This document shows positions 34,852 to 44,166 of a stretch of 64,000 bases of DNA, piece by piece. The translations under genes and the position numbers were made by a program. Every line of letters begins with the position of its first letter. Position 1 is the first letter of the stretch. The notes beneath the pieces are model-generated. The model was not told the DNA's origin. It made no database searches and worked only from the letters and a program-made list of their open reading frames with translations. Source of the stretch: Alloacidobacterium sp963823845 (GTDB taxonomy: Bacteria > Acidobacteriota > Terriglobia > Terriglobales > Acidobacteriaceae). The DNA lies in NCBI GenBank assembly GCA_963823845.1, contig CAWGND010000021.1:1-64000 (forward strand), read 5' to 3'.

Positions 34852-35961
34852 TCAGTGGAGCAGATTGAAAGTATTCGAGGCGTCATCCACGAAATAGACG
34901 CCGTTGGGTGCCGCGATCAGGCCGAAAAGTGCGCCTGCCCCCGGAGGCGGGCCTCCTGTGTTGTCGACCAGCTTGACTGCGACCTGTTTGCCCGTGAATG
35001 GATTCGTCTCGACAATGTTGCCGTCATCTCCATTGGCGGTGAGGATGTGATGATCGGGCGCGAGAGCGAGTCCGAGGGGATCGTTGAGAGCTCCGCCCTG
35101 GGTCACTGTAAAGCCGGTTCCGGCTGAGTGCCAGCGGAAGAGGGCGCCCGGAATTGCGGCGATGCGATTGTCGAGGCTGTCGGCGACGTAGAGGATCCCA
35201 GAGTCGCCATCAAACGCGACGCCTGTCGGGCCAATGACTAATGCCGCCGGGTCGGTGCGCTCGGGGAAGCCGGAAGCGACAACTGTGCTGTCGACGAGCA
35301 CCGGCGGATGGTCGTCAGGGATGGCCAACAGCAGGCGGACAACTGTCCCCTCATTCACGACACTGCCGCCAGCAGCGACGGTGCCGTTGAGCACATTGGT
35401 GACAAACAAGGCAGCGAGGAAGCCACCGTCCACGGCGGTCATATCCCATGGTCCATTGATGTTATGACCGGAAAAGGTCTCAACCACTTTGCCATTGCTG
35501 TTGAGTACGATGAGGCAGCCAGCGCCTGTGAAGACTGTGCCTTCGTTGCTTGTAGGCAGACTGCCAACGATCACGAATCCGCTGCGCAAAGCTACCAGTG
35601 CTGTCGTCAGTCCGATGCCACCGGGGCAGGAGACTTTGGTTGGATCGATCTGGGCGAAGAGACTGAAGGTTCCATCGGCAGCGATCTGGACGATGGTGGT
35701 ACCTGTTCCCTGAAAATTGTCACCGTTGTTGAAGTTGCTGATGAGGAACCGGCCAGCGACCAGGCTTCCGGTCGTCGTGGGAACGCGCGCGACGCCATAG
35801 GGATTGACGTCGCCATTGGACGGCACTGTGGTGCTGACGGTGCCGACCGTGTTGAGGTTGCCAATGAATGATTTGTTAGCGGCGCGGGCCGCGGTGGCGG
35901 TGATGAATATCAACAGGGTCAGCGCGCCGGCTCGCAGGTAGAGCGACGGGTTCTGCTGCAT
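34852..35961 (-). CDS. Exported beta-propeller (NHL/TIGR03118-like) protein
   Basis: 369 residues from the ATG at 35961, with GGAGG 6 bp upstream; a farther ATG at 36012 lacks a site. Signal peptide (ALTLLIFITATAARA) then repeated propeller blades such as NPYGVARVPTTTGSLVAGRF, GPWDMTAVDGGFLAALFVTN and IGPTGVAFDGDSGILYVADS, ending in LFGLIAAPNGVYFVDDASN. The blades carry the P-G-V/D motif of NHL-type sheets. No catalytic residues are visible. It is a single leftward gene, convergent with none. Confidence 0.75.
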   Translation of the reverse strand: MQQNPSLYLRAGALTLLIFITATAARAANKSFIGNLNTVGTVSTTVPSNGDVNPYGVARVPTTTGSLVAGRFLISNFNNGDNFQGTGTTIVQIAADGTFSLFAQIDPTKVSCPGGIGLTTALVALRSGFVIVGSLPTSNEGTVFTGAGCLIVLNSNGKVVETFSGHNINGPWDMTAVDGGFLAALFVTNVLNGTVAAGGSVVNEGTVVRLLLAIPDDHPPVLVDSTVVASGFPERTDPAALVIGPTGVAFDGDSGILYVADSLDNRIAAIPGALFRWHSAGTGFTVTQGGALNDPLGLALAPDHHILTANGDDGNIVETNPFTGKQVAVKLVDNTGGPPPGAGALFGLIAAPNGVYFVDDASNTFNLLH

Positions 35962-36270
35962 TTGGATCCTCCTCTGCAACGGGAACGTTGCGCGATGGGA
36001 GCATGTGTTCACATTGCAGCGAAGTTACACTAGAGCCTTTGCGGTGTAGTGTTGTCATGAAATTGTCCCGATGTTGTCACTTTTCAACGGAGGCGTCGAT
36101 GATTGTCGTCACCTTGTTCGCGATGCGCGGCGACAATGTCACAGGGTAGCCTGCCGCTGGCTCCGGCTAACGGAAAACGCTACAATCGTCTATTGGAGAG
36201 TTTTCCCGCCTGGCAGTGAGCGCCGGCATCTGTAAAATCCCAGAACTACAAGAGCAAGGAGTTTCTTTTT

Positions 36271-36831
36271 ATGGCGATTCCCGCCACACAAATGCGTCCG
36301 GGCATGATCATCAAGCACAATAGTGAGTTGCACGCCGTTTTTTCGGTCGAGCACCGCACGCCCGGCAACCTGCGTGCCTTTATCCAGGCCAAATTGCGCA
36401 ACCTGCGCACAGGCGCCATGTTTGAGCACCGCTTCCGCTCGGCTGACGCGATTGACCGCGTGGTGGTGGATGAGATTCCGATGGAGTTTCTCTACAACGA
36501 CGGTGATGACTACTACTTCATGAATACGGAGAACTACGAGCAGACGCATCTGAAGCATGACACGCTGGGCGATGCGGTTGAGTATCTGACGCCGAATCTG
36601 CAGATTACCGTATCGTTCTTTGACGGCGTGCCGGTTGGGATTGAGCTGCCGCAGACGGTCGAGCTAACGATTGTCGAGACGGAGCCAGGGTTAAAGTCGG
36701 CGACGGCTTCGTCGGTGACGAAGCCGGCGAAGACGGAGACGGGGCTGGTGGTGCAGGTTCCTCCGTTTATCAATGAAGGGGAGAAGATTCGCGTGGATAC
36801 GGCTGAAGGGGCTTATCTTTCGCGCGCGTAG
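36271..36831 (+). CDS. efp: Translation elongation factor P
   Basis: 186 residues, the usual length. Three domains: KOW-like N-terminal (1-65), OB middle (QVTVSFF-like ITVSFFDGVPVGIELPQTVEL, about 105-128) and C-terminal OB with IRVDTAEGAYLSRA. EF-P rescues ribosomes stalled at polyproline. The modified loop tip, Lys34 in E. coli (KPGKGQAF), reads RTPGNLRAF here, so Asn33 stands at that place. This excludes EpmA-type lysylation and EarP-type rhamnosylation of that residue unless another residue is used. GGAG lies 9 bp before the ATG (36259-36262). Confidence 0.95.
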   Translation: MAIPATQMRPGMIIKHNSELHAVFSVEHRTPGNLRAFIQAKLRNLRTGAMFEHRFRSADAIDRVVVDEIPMEFLYNDGDDYYFMNTENYEQTHLKHDTLGDAVEYLTPNLQITVSFFDGVPVGIELPQTVELTIVETEPGLKSATASSVTKPAKTETGLVVQVPPFINEGEKIRVDTAEGAYLSRA

Positions 36832-36930
36832 ATTATTCCTAAGGACATCCCAGATATAAGCTGACGCTTCCTACACCGGATAGAATTCCTGACACGAGCA
36901 CCTTGTAATTCTCTGAAATGAGGGCAAGGA

Positions 36931-38655
36931 ATGCAAGATCGATGGACCCGTCTCATAGGAGTGAGCCTGCTTTTCCTGTCACTGGTGGCGCAGCCGGTGA
37001 TTGCTTATACCTTCCGGGCCCAAACATGGGATGACAGCGCCATCACCATGGCTTTTGCACGTACCTTCGCCGATACCGGAAAGGTCGAGGGAACTCCAGG
37101 CTCGGGCGTTGTGGAAGGCTATTCCACAACGCTATGGATGCTGGTGCTGGCCGGCACGGCTAAGATTGCAACAACACCCGCAGCTTTGCTGGCCATGGCG
37201 AAAACGCTCACCTGCCTGCTCACACTAGGAAACATTCTGCTTATCCGGGCAATTATCAGAAGCTGGGGTCAAGCTACGCTCGCAGACCTGACCGCCGCGA
37301 CTTACGGATTGCTGACACTCACGCTGCAAGAGTCAATCAATGGCATGGAAGATCCGATGATGCTCTCGCTGATGCTGATTGCTGTTCTATGCCTGCGAGG
37401 TACGGGCGCGAAGAGCCGCGCTGTCTTTCTGCTTAGCAGCAGTTTGTTTCTGCTTTGTCGCCATGAAGCGTTCCTTCTGATGGCGCCAATGCTCCTGTTG
37501 GTAAACCCATTGCGGCGCCGGGTTACGTCGGCGGCGGTATGGCTGGCAGTGCTGATTGCGTCGACAGTGATTCGCTGGCGCTATTTTGGATCGGTATTGC
37601 CAAATACCATCACCGCCAAGCGGCATTTTCCATATTCCGCCCCGACAATGCGGCTGGAAATGATGCGCCATCTAATTCCGGCTTTTACGCTTGTCCATGG
37701 TCTGGATATATTGTTTCTGGTGGTGCTGTACGCCGCTTTTGTCAGGCGGCAGTACTTGTACGCGGCGTTGAAGCGGATTCACACGGCTGATTTCTGGGAG
37801 CGGCTGGGTCATGCCATTTCTCGCGCCGACGATTTGAAGGTAGCTCTTCTTCTGGCGGCAGTGGGAGTTTGTCTTAGTCTTGCCATTGGCTACAACTGGG
37901 GTCCGCCAAACCGAGAAATCTACGTCGCGCTCCCCTTTCTGATCTACCTCATCCTTCGTCTCACCTTCCGTCTTTTGAACACCCGTCTCTGGCGGCGTCA
38001 GGCAGCCATACTGCTTCTTATTCCGATCGTGTATCTCACCGTGCACAATATCGCTATACTCAACAGCCGATACGCGCCTCTTTATCAACCTCTAATGACA
38101 GTGCAAAACGTCGCAAGCCTCGTGCCACCGGTTGAGCAGATCCGGCGGGCGGCTGGCCTGCAGGAGTTGACTATTGCCACCCCCGATGTCGGCGGCGTGA
38201 TGCTGTTCGGCGAACAGCTTCGAGTCATAGACCTTGGACTCCTGTGCGATCGCCGCCTGGCACAGCAGGGGTATGCCATTGCTCCGCGCTATATCCTTGA
38301 GGAGCGGACGCCAGAGATCATCGGGATTCATCAGCAGTGGACAGAGTTGACGGGCCTGGAGAAAATCCCCGACTTTTACCGCAACTATAGGGTCATGATC
38401 CTTGACCGGCAGAGGTTCTTCGTCCGTCGCGATGTGTTCGACAGAATTGCGTCCCAGACTGTTACCCGAAGCTTTGGCCGCAACGGGCATCCTCTTCCTG
38501 AGGATGACCTTGTGCCATCCGGAGAGACGATATATCCAGGCTTTTACTCTTACACATATCCAGGTTTTTACTCTTCCGGAGATTACAAGATCAACGCCAG
38601 TTTTGGCACTTATGCAACTATACTCACGGCTAAGTTGCCCATAAATAAGAACTGA
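36931..38655 (+). CDS. Polytopic GT-C glycosyltransferase-like membrane protein
   Basis: 574 residues with about ten membrane helices in the first 370 residues and a soluble C-terminus. The first loop has WDDSAITMAFARTFADTG and GVVEGYSTTLWMLVLAG; the Asp-Asp and the VEGYS-T-LW motif are characteristic of AftB/GT-C arabinosyl- or mannosyltransferases using polyprenyl-phosphate sugars. The last residues repeat YPGFYS twice (IYPGFYSYTYPGFYSSGDY). It would act at the outer face of the inner membrane. A strong terminator follows at 38662. Confidence 0.75.
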   Translation: MQDRWTRLIGVSLLFLSLVAQPVIAYTFRAQTWDDSAITMAFARTFADTGKVEGTPGSGVVEGYSTTLWMLVLAGTAKIATTPAALLAMAKTLTCLLTLGNILLIRAIIRSWGQATLADLTAATYGLLTLTLQESINGMEDPMMLSLMLIAVLCLRGTGAKSRAVFLLSSSLFLLCRHEAFLLMAPMLLLVNPLRRRVTSAAVWLAVLIASTVIRWRYFGSVLPNTITAKRHFPYSAPTMRLEMMRHLIPAFTLVHGLDILFLVVLYAAFVRRQYLYAALKRIHTADFWERLGHAISRADDLKVALLLAAVGVCLSLAIGYNWGPPNREIYVALPFLIYLILRLTFRLLNTRLWRRQAAILLLIPIVYLTVHNIAILNSRYAPLYQPLMTVQNVASLVPPVEQIRRAAGLQELTIATPDVGGVMLFGEQLRVIDLGLLCDRRLAQQGYAIAPRYILEERTPEIIGIHQQWTELTGLEKIPDFYRNYRVMILDRQRFFVRRDVFDRIASQTVTRSFGRNGHPLPEDDLVPSGETIYPGFYSYTYPGFYSSGDYKINASFGTYATILTAKLPINKN

Positions 38656-38661
38656 GGAGAA

Positions 38662-38692
38662 AACGGCGCGGCTTTAGGCTGCACCGTTTTTG
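38662..38692 (+). terminator. Rho-independent terminator
   Basis: An 11-bp stem (AACGGCGCGGC pairs with GCTGCACCGTT, one mismatch and one G-T) with loop TTTAG is followed by TTTTTGT. It ends the glycosyltransferase transcript 7 bp after its stop codon. Confidence 0.8.
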
Positions 38693-38721
38693 TCTGGTGC
38701 TTTGCCAACCGAGACAAAAAG

Positions 38722-38749
38722 CAGATCCTTCGCTCTGCTCAGGATGACA
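38722..38749. repeat. Dispersed repeat, CTTCG...CTCAGGATGACA
   Basis: One copy of a short intergenic repeat also seen at 45283-45333 and 63103-63153, and degraded at 49334-49366. All lie outside genes and share TTCG(A/C)(C/T)T...GCTCAGGATGACA. REP-like elements of this kind are common in acidobacterial genomes (recalled, not searched). Confidence 0.55.
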
Positions 38750-38878
38750 AGTCCTTGCATTGAGAGGAAGCACTCGAAACAACAGAGGTGAGTGCTTTCT
38801 GCCGCGACCTATCTGTAATTTGACAAGCTGCAGCGGCCGCCTTATGGTTCGTCTAATTTTGGCGGGGGCGATCTTCTC

Positions 38879-40390
38879 GTGTTCAAAAAACTTCTGTTCT
38901 GCTTTGTGCTGATGACGTTGGTTTTCGCGTCGGGATCTTTTGGTCAGACGAAGGTTGCTGTAGGCATCTTTGAAGATCATGGAGATGTGGGAACGGTGCT
39001 GCATGGTGGCGGGGTAGAGTATGACGCGGGGAAGCAGACCTATACCATCAGCGGCAGTGGCGAGAATATGTGGTTGAAGGCCGATGCTTTTCAGTTTGTC
39101 TGGAAGCGTGTTTCTGGCGATGTGATGCTAACGTCGGATATTTCCTTCATCGGGGCTGGCGGGAATCCGCATCGCAAAGCGGTGTTGATGGTGCGGCAGA
39201 GTCTCGATGCAGATTCGCCCTACGCCGATGTGGCGCTGCATGGTGTGGGGCTGACTTCGCTGCAGTTTCGGCTGGAGAAGGGTGCGACGACGCATGAAGT
39301 GGAAGCGAGCGAGTCAGCGCCGAAACGGCTGCGGATCATCAAGCGCGGCGATTATCTCTACATGGTGCTGGGGGATGATTCCGGCCTGCATGCTTCGGGG
39401 GCTTCGATCAAGTTGCCGCTGCATGGGGATTTTTATGTTGGGATAGGAGTTTGCTCACACGATAAAGATGTCGCTGAAAAGGCGGTGTTTTCGAATATCA
39501 GCTTGAAGCCGCTGCGCCCACCGACGGCGGAGCCTGTACTTTATAGCGCGCTGGAAACGGTGGCGGTGGCCTCGACTGATCGGCGCGTGTCGTATGTGGC
39601 GCGTGGGCGGTTTGAGGCTCCGAACTGGACGCGGGATGGCGGTGTGTTCATCTTTAATCGTGATGGCGGCATTTATCGGCTGACGATTGCGGGCGAAGAG
39701 CCTACGGTGATCGATACGGGACTTGCGAAGCGCTGCAATAACGATCACGGGATTTCTCCGGATGGAAAGATGCTGGCGATCAGCGATTCGTCGGCGGAGG
39801 GCGGGCAGTCGCAGATTTATACGTTGCCGATTGGGGGCGGCACTCCGCAGCGCATCACGCCGAAGTCGCCTTCGTATTGGCATGGGTGGTCTCCGGATGG
39901 GAAGACGATTGCGTTTACCGGGCAGCGCGACGGGGAGTTTGATATTTATACGATTTCTGCGACAGGTGGCGAGGAGACGCGGCTGACAACGGCGAACGGA
40001 TTGGATGATGGGCCGGAGTATTCGCCGGATGGTAAGTACATCTATTTCAACTCGGAGCGCACCGGGCATATGCAGATATGGCGGATGGCTCCGGATGGGG
40101 CGCAGCAGGAGCAGATAACGTTCGATGACACGAACGACTGGTTTCCCCACGTTTCGCCCGATGGCAAGTGGATAGTCTTTCTTGCTTATGAGAAAGATGT
40201 GACCGGGCATCCGCCGAACAAGGATGTGGCGCTGCGGTTGATGTCGCTGGCGGATGGCAAGGTGACGGTGCTGGCGACGCTCTTTGGCGGACAGGGAACA
40301 ATCAATGTTCCGTCGTGGTCGCCAGACAGTTTGAAGCTGGCGTTTGTGAGCTATGAACTGTTGCCGGAAGAGGCTTTGTCTGCAAATTGA
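38879..40390 (+). CDS. Exported TolB-like PD40 beta-propeller protein
   Basis: 503 residues, GTG start. Signal peptide (LLFCFVLMTLVFASGSFG). Residues about 20-205 form a lectin/laminin-like jelly roll (DVMLTSDISFIGAGGNPHRK, YMVLGDDSGLH), and residues 215-495 hold five to six PD40 blades with the tell-tale SPDG turns (GISPDGKMLAISDS, WSPDGKTIAFTGQ, YSPDGKYIYFNSE, VSPDGKWIVFLAY). TolB-like propellers mediate protein or sugar binding in the periplasm. Jelly roll plus PD40 suggests a glycan-binding role. It is alone between terminator and hrcA. Confidence 0.82.
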   Translation: MFKKLLFCFVLMTLVFASGSFGQTKVAVGIFEDHGDVGTVLHGGGVEYDAGKQTYTISGSGENMWLKADAFQFVWKRVSGDVMLTSDISFIGAGGNPHRKAVLMVRQSLDADSPYADVALHGVGLTSLQFRLEKGATTHEVEASESAPKRLRIIKRGDYLYMVLGDDSGLHASGASIKLPLHGDFYVGIGVCSHDKDVAEKAVFSNISLKPLRPPTAEPVLYSALETVAVASTDRRVSYVARGRFEAPNWTRDGGVFIFNRDGGIYRLTIAGEEPTVIDTGLAKRCNNDHGISPDGKMLAISDSSAEGGQSQIYTLPIGGGTPQRITPKSPSYWHGWSPDGKTIAFTGQRDGEFDIYTISATGGEETRLTTANGLDDGPEYSPDGKYIYFNSERTGHMQIWRMAPDGAQQEQITFDDTNDWFPHVSPDGKWIVFLAYEKDVTGHPPNKDVALRLMSLADGKVTVLATLFGGQGTINVPSWSPDSLKLAFVSYELLPEEALSAN

Positions 40391-40514
40391 TGACCAGCAG
40401 TTACTTGTGGGCACGGTGGTAATCGATACGTTTCTGCGTAAAATGCACTAAAATTAAGAGGGAGAAGACTATCTTGCCGCAGGTTTGACGGATGGTCTGG
40501 CACTGAGGGGAATC

Positions 40515-41573
40515 ATGTCCGAACTGCGGATCAGCCCGCGTGAGCGGCTGGTGCTGACGACCATCATCGAGAGCTACATTACTACTGGCGAGCCGGTGGC
40601 GTCGCAGACGGTGGCGCGGCAGTTTGCCGATAAGGATGGCATGAGCTCGGCGACGATTCGGAATGTGATGGCGTCACTTAGCGATGCCGGGCTTCTCGAT
40701 CAGCCCCATACTTCGTCGGGACGTATTCCTACAGCCAAGGCTTTTCGTTTCTACGTAGAGCAGCTGAGCGGGGTTTCGCGTCAGATTCCAATGACGCAGG
40801 AACGACGCGAGCAGATTGATGACAACTTCGCCGGGGTCAACAGCAGCCAGCAATTTCTGGAACGCACATCGCATGTCTTAGCGCTGATTTCGAGCGGCGT
40901 GGGTGTGGCGCTGGCGTCGGCGGCGGAGGTGCATGCGTTGGAGCATATCCACTTTACGCGCCTTACGGCCGGGCGGGTTCTAGCAGTAGTGGTTACCAAA
41001 GCCGGGCTCGTGATGGACCGGATGCTGATGCTTGACCGCGACCTGACGCATGTCGAGCTGGAGGCGTCAGCGCGGTTTCTGAACGAGAATTTTCATGGCT
41101 GGTCGATCGATCTTATCCGCACAGAGCTTAGCCACCGGATGGACGAAGAACGCAGCGAGTACGACCGGCTGATGCGCTCGGTCAATGAGCTTTGCCGCAA
41201 AGGGGCGCTTGATGGCGACGGGGGCCTGCAGGCAATTTTTGTCGAAGGCGTCGCAAACCTGCTGGCCAGTGAACTAGACCGCGAGCGGTTGCGGCAGATG
41301 CTGGCAGCGCTTGAAGCGAAGCAGCGTATGGTGGAACTGCTGAATGCGTATGTGGATGCGCGGCAGACCACAGTGCGGGTCGTGGTTGGGCTGGAAGAGG
41401 CGATTCCGGGGATGCGGGACCTGGTTCTGATCGGCTCGCCGGCCAGGCTGGGCTCGGAAAATTTTGGCACGGTTGCGGTAATTGGTCCGACGCGTATGCA
41501 GTATCAGGAGACGATCAATGCTGTCTCCTATATCGCGCAGCTCTCGGATAAGATTTTCCAGCCTCCTCAGTAG
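40515..41573 (+). CDS. hrcA: Heat-inducible transcription repressor HrcA
   Basis: 352 residues from the ATG at 40515 (GAGGGG 5 bp upstream; an in-frame earlier start at 40485 is less likely). The N-terminal winged helix is clear (RERLVLTTIIESYITTGEPV, MSSATIRNVMASLSDAGLL, HTSSGRIPTAKAFRFYV), then a GAF-like dimer domain ending in NFGTVAVIGPTRMQYQETI. HrcA represses chaperone operons by binding CIRCE (TTAGCACTC-N9-GAGTGCTAA). No CIRCE is visible upstream, so this operon may be controlled otherwise. It heads hrcA-grpE-dnaJ. Confidence 0.95.
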   Translation: MSELRISPRERLVLTTIIESYITTGEPVASQTVARQFADKDGMSSATIRNVMASLSDAGLLDQPHTSSGRIPTAKAFRFYVEQLSGVSRQIPMTQERREQIDDNFAGVNSSQQFLERTSHVLALISSGVGVALASAAEVHALEHIHFTRLTAGRVLAVVVTKAGLVMDRMLMLDRDLTHVELEASARFLNENFHGWSIDLIRTELSHRMDEERSEYDRLMRSVNELCRKGALDGDGGLQAIFVEGVANLLASELDRERLRQMLAALEAKQRMVELLNAYVDARQTTVRVVVGLEEAIPGMRDLVLIGSPARLGSENFGTVAVIGPTRMQYQETINAVSYIAQLSDKIFQPPQ

Positions 41574-41644
41574 GGCATCTAAAAGCAGAGTGAGCAATGC
41601 GCGGTGCGCGGGTTGAGTGCGCTCCGCAAAAGGTTTGAGTGGAT

Positions 41645-42226
41645 ATGAGCAGAAAAACATTGGACGAGAACGTGGTGAACGAAGAAATGAATCAGGAAAC
41701 GGCAGCGGCAGTGGCGGACGAGCCGCAGGCTGAAGCGATTGGGGCGGTTGAAGCATCGAATACTGCTGAAGAACTGGAAAAGGTGAAGGCGGAGCGCGAT
41801 GCGCTCGTTGACCGGTTGGCGCGACTTCAGGCTGAGTTCGATAATGCCCGCAAACGTGAGGCACGCGAGCGAAATGAGTTTCGCGACTTCGCGGTTGCGG
41901 GAGCTGTGGAGCAGTTCTTGCCGGTGCTGGACAATTTTCAGCTGGCGCTGAAGTCGACCGGCTCGGCCGATCAACTTCGCACGGGTGTGGAGCTGATCGT
42001 GAAACAGATGGAAGAGGCGCTGCGGTCGCTGAATGTGCAGCCGGTGGAGACGGTGGGGACGATCTTTGATCCGCGCGTGCATGAAGCGTTGGATACGGTA
42101 GACCGGAGTGATCTGCCGGATCATCAGGTATTTGAAGAAGTCCGCCGCGGTTATCGAATCAGGGAGCGGCTCTTGCGGCCCGCTCTTGTCCGCGTAGTAA
42201 ACAATCCCCAGCAGAAAGAAGCATGA
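41645..42226 (+). CDS. grpE: Nucleotide exchange factor GrpE
   Basis: 193 residues from the ATG at 41645 (a GTG at 41639 is in frame). The N-terminus is acidic and disordered, then a long coiled coil (EELEKVKAERDALVDRLARLQ, FDNARKREARERNEF) and the beta-wing end (GTIFDPRVHEALDTVDRSDLP, GYRIRERLLRPALVRVV). GrpE swaps ADP for ATP on DnaK. Its stop overlaps the dnaJ start by ATGA. Spacing to hrcA is 71 bp. Confidence 0.95.
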   Translation: MSRKTLDENVVNEEMNQETAAAVADEPQAEAIGAVEASNTAEELEKVKAERDALVDRLARLQAEFDNARKREARERNEFRDFAVAGAVEQFLPVLDNFQLALKSTGSADQLRTGVELIVKQMEEALRSLNVQPVETVGTIFDPRVHEALDTVDRSDLPDHQVFEEVRRGYRIRERLLRPALVRVVNNPQQKEA

Positions 42227-43362
42227 GCCGAACAACAAACGTGACTAAAGCCGATTACTACGAAGTTTTGAGCGTGACGCGGACCGTCTCCGAGCAGGAG
42301 CTGAAGACCGCGTACCGCAAACTCGCGATGCAGTATCATCCGGATCGCAATCCCGGCAACGCCGAGGCCGAAGAGAAGTTCAAGGAGTGCAGCGAAGCGT
42401 ACCAGGTGCTGAGCGATCCGCAGAAGCGAGCGGCCTATGATCGTTATGGTCATGCGGGTGTGAGCGGCGTGGGTGGCGGGAATGGCGATCCATTTGCCGG
42501 AATGGGTGATATCGGCGACATCTTTGGCGATTTCTTTGGCGAGATGTTCAATGTCGGCGGTAACTCGGGCCGTCGGACTTCGCGCGCGCAGCGTGGACGC
42601 GATATTCGCTTTGACCACGTGATCGAGTTTGAAGATGCGGTCTTCGGCAAAGATGTGCAGGTTACGATTCGCCGCGCAGAAGCGTGCAGCACATGTCAGG
42701 GCTCCGGTACAGCGAGCGGGCGCGGTCCGTCAACATGCACGCATTGCCAGGGGCGCGGCCAGGTGCGCTATCAGCAAGGATTTTTCTCGATTGCGCGGAC
42801 ATGCGTTGCGTGTGGCGGAACGGGCAGCATGATCACGGATCCATGTTCCACCTGCCGCGGCGATGGGCGCGCGGAGAAACAGCACACGCTGCATGTGAAG
42901 ATTCCTGCGGGTGTCGAAGAAGGCACGCGCATCCGTTACCAGGGTGAGGGCGATGCCGGACGCTACGGCGGGCCTTCGGGGGATCTTTATATTGTTCTTT
43001 CGATCAAGCCGCATGCCTTTTTCGAGCGCGATGGTAATGATCTGCACTGCGTGATTCCGATTTCGTTTTCGCAGGCGGCGCTGGGGGATGAGATTTCGAT
43101 TCCGACGCTTGAAGGCGATACGAAGCTGAAGATTGCCGAAGGGACGCAGAGCGGCAAGGAGTTTCGTCTGCGCGGAAAAGGCGTTCCTTATCTGAATGAG
43201 CACGGGCGCGGCGACCTGGTGGTGCAGGTTGCGGTGCAGACGCCGAAGAAGCTGACCAAGGTGCAGAAGGAATTGCTGCGGCAGCTTGGCGAGTCGCTTA
43301 CGGTCGAAAATACTCCGACTTCGCGGAGTTTGTTTTCCAAGGTTAAAGAGATCTTTAACTAG
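42223..43362 (+). CDS. dnaJ: Chaperone protein DnaJ
   Basis: 379 residues, full length. J-domain with HPD (MQYHPDRNPG, about 45-54), Gly/Phe-rich linker (80-125), four CxxCxGxG zinc motifs (CSTCQGSG, CTHCQGRG, CVACGGTG, CSTCRGDG, about 150-220) and two C-terminal substrate-binding sandwiches. It stimulates DnaK ATPase and holds unfolded proteins. dnaK itself is not in the window. The TAG stop (43360-43362) is part of the CTAG at which an IS5-family element is inserted, so the gene is intact but its 3' flank is foreign. Confidence 0.96.
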   Translation: MSRTTNVTKADYYEVLSVTRTVSEQELKTAYRKLAMQYHPDRNPGNAEAEEKFKECSEAYQVLSDPQKRAAYDRYGHAGVSGVGGGNGDPFAGMGDIGDIFGDFFGEMFNVGGNSGRRTSRAQRGRDIRFDHVIEFEDAVFGKDVQVTIRRAEACSTCQGSGTASGRGPSTCTHCQGRGQVRYQQGFFSIARTCVACGGTGSMITDPCSTCRGDGRAEKQHTLHVKIPAGVEEGTRIRYQGEGDAGRYGGPSGDLYIVLSIKPHAFFERDGNDLHCVIPISFSQAALGDEISIPTLEGDTKLKIAEGTQSGKEFRLRGKGVPYLNEHGRGDLVVQVAVQTPKKLTKVQKELLRQLGESLTVENTPTSRSLFSKVKEIFN

Positions 43363-43369
43363 GGCGTGT

Positions 43370-44133
43370 TCACACTAATCGGAGAGCTTCGACGATGAGG
43401 GCGAACTGCAGGAAGGCGAGGAAGACGAGGTCGAGTTTTTCGAAGCGGGAGAAGATGCGACGGAAGCCTTTGAGTCTGCGGAAGAGCCGTTCGATTTCAT
43501 TGCGCTTCTTGTAGAGGGCACGATCATATTCCCACGGCTCGATGCGGTTGGACTTGGGAGGAACTACCGGAACCATGCCGAGATCGAGAACCAGTTGCCG
43601 GGTCAAGTTATCCTCGTAGGCTTTGTCCATCAGCAGGGGAAGTCCATCCGGCATCGGCCCAAGTTCCTTTAGCAAGGCCCGTCCCTGCGGAGCGTCGTGG
43701 GCATTGCCCGGCGAGAGAGCGAAGGTGATGGCCGTTCGAGCATTCGCGGCAACCAGATGAATCTTGGTGGTCCATCCGCCGCGAGATTTTCCGATGGCTT
43801 GCGGTCCGTTTTTTTTAACGCCCCGGTGCCATCCGGATGCACCTTCACCGAAGTTGAGTCCAACGCGAAGGCTTCAATCCGGATACGCACAATCTGCTCC
43901 GATTGCAACTTCTCAAACACCCGCGCCAGCACCCCGTTCTTCGCCCAGCGATTCATCCGCACGTAGATCGTATGCCAATTGCCAAACCGCTTGGGAAGCC
44001 CGCGCCATTTGCATCCCTGCTCGGCCACATACAGAATCGCGTTCAGGATTTGCAGGTTCCTCAGACGCACATTCCCGCGCTGTAATGGCAGGCTGTCCTT
44101 GATCTTTTCGTACTGCTCCGGAGTGATTTCCAT
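43370..44133 (-). CDS. IS5-family transposase, two frames joined by an A8 slippery run
   Basis: Frame 1 from the ATG at 44133 gives the N-terminal part (KRFGNWHTIYVRMNRWAKNG) and the first catalytic Asp region (AFALDSTSVKVHPDG). At 43809-43816 a run of eight T (A8 on the coding strand) lies where the normal sequence KK-NGPQAIGKSRGGWTTKIHL switches to frame 2. Frame 2 carries the second Asp (LLMDKAYEDN) and the Glu motif (RNEIERLFRRLKGFRRIFSRF), ending at 43370. The A-run fits the programmed frameshift used by IS427-type IS5 elements. Activity is unlikely while its right end is split. Confidence 0.85.
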
Positions 44134-44166
44134 CTATCTCCTACTTACACGAGATAGATCACATTA

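Noticed and set aside
40390..40514. CIRCE operator upstream of hrcA
   Set aside because: Only a partial TGCACTAAA is present and it does not pair.
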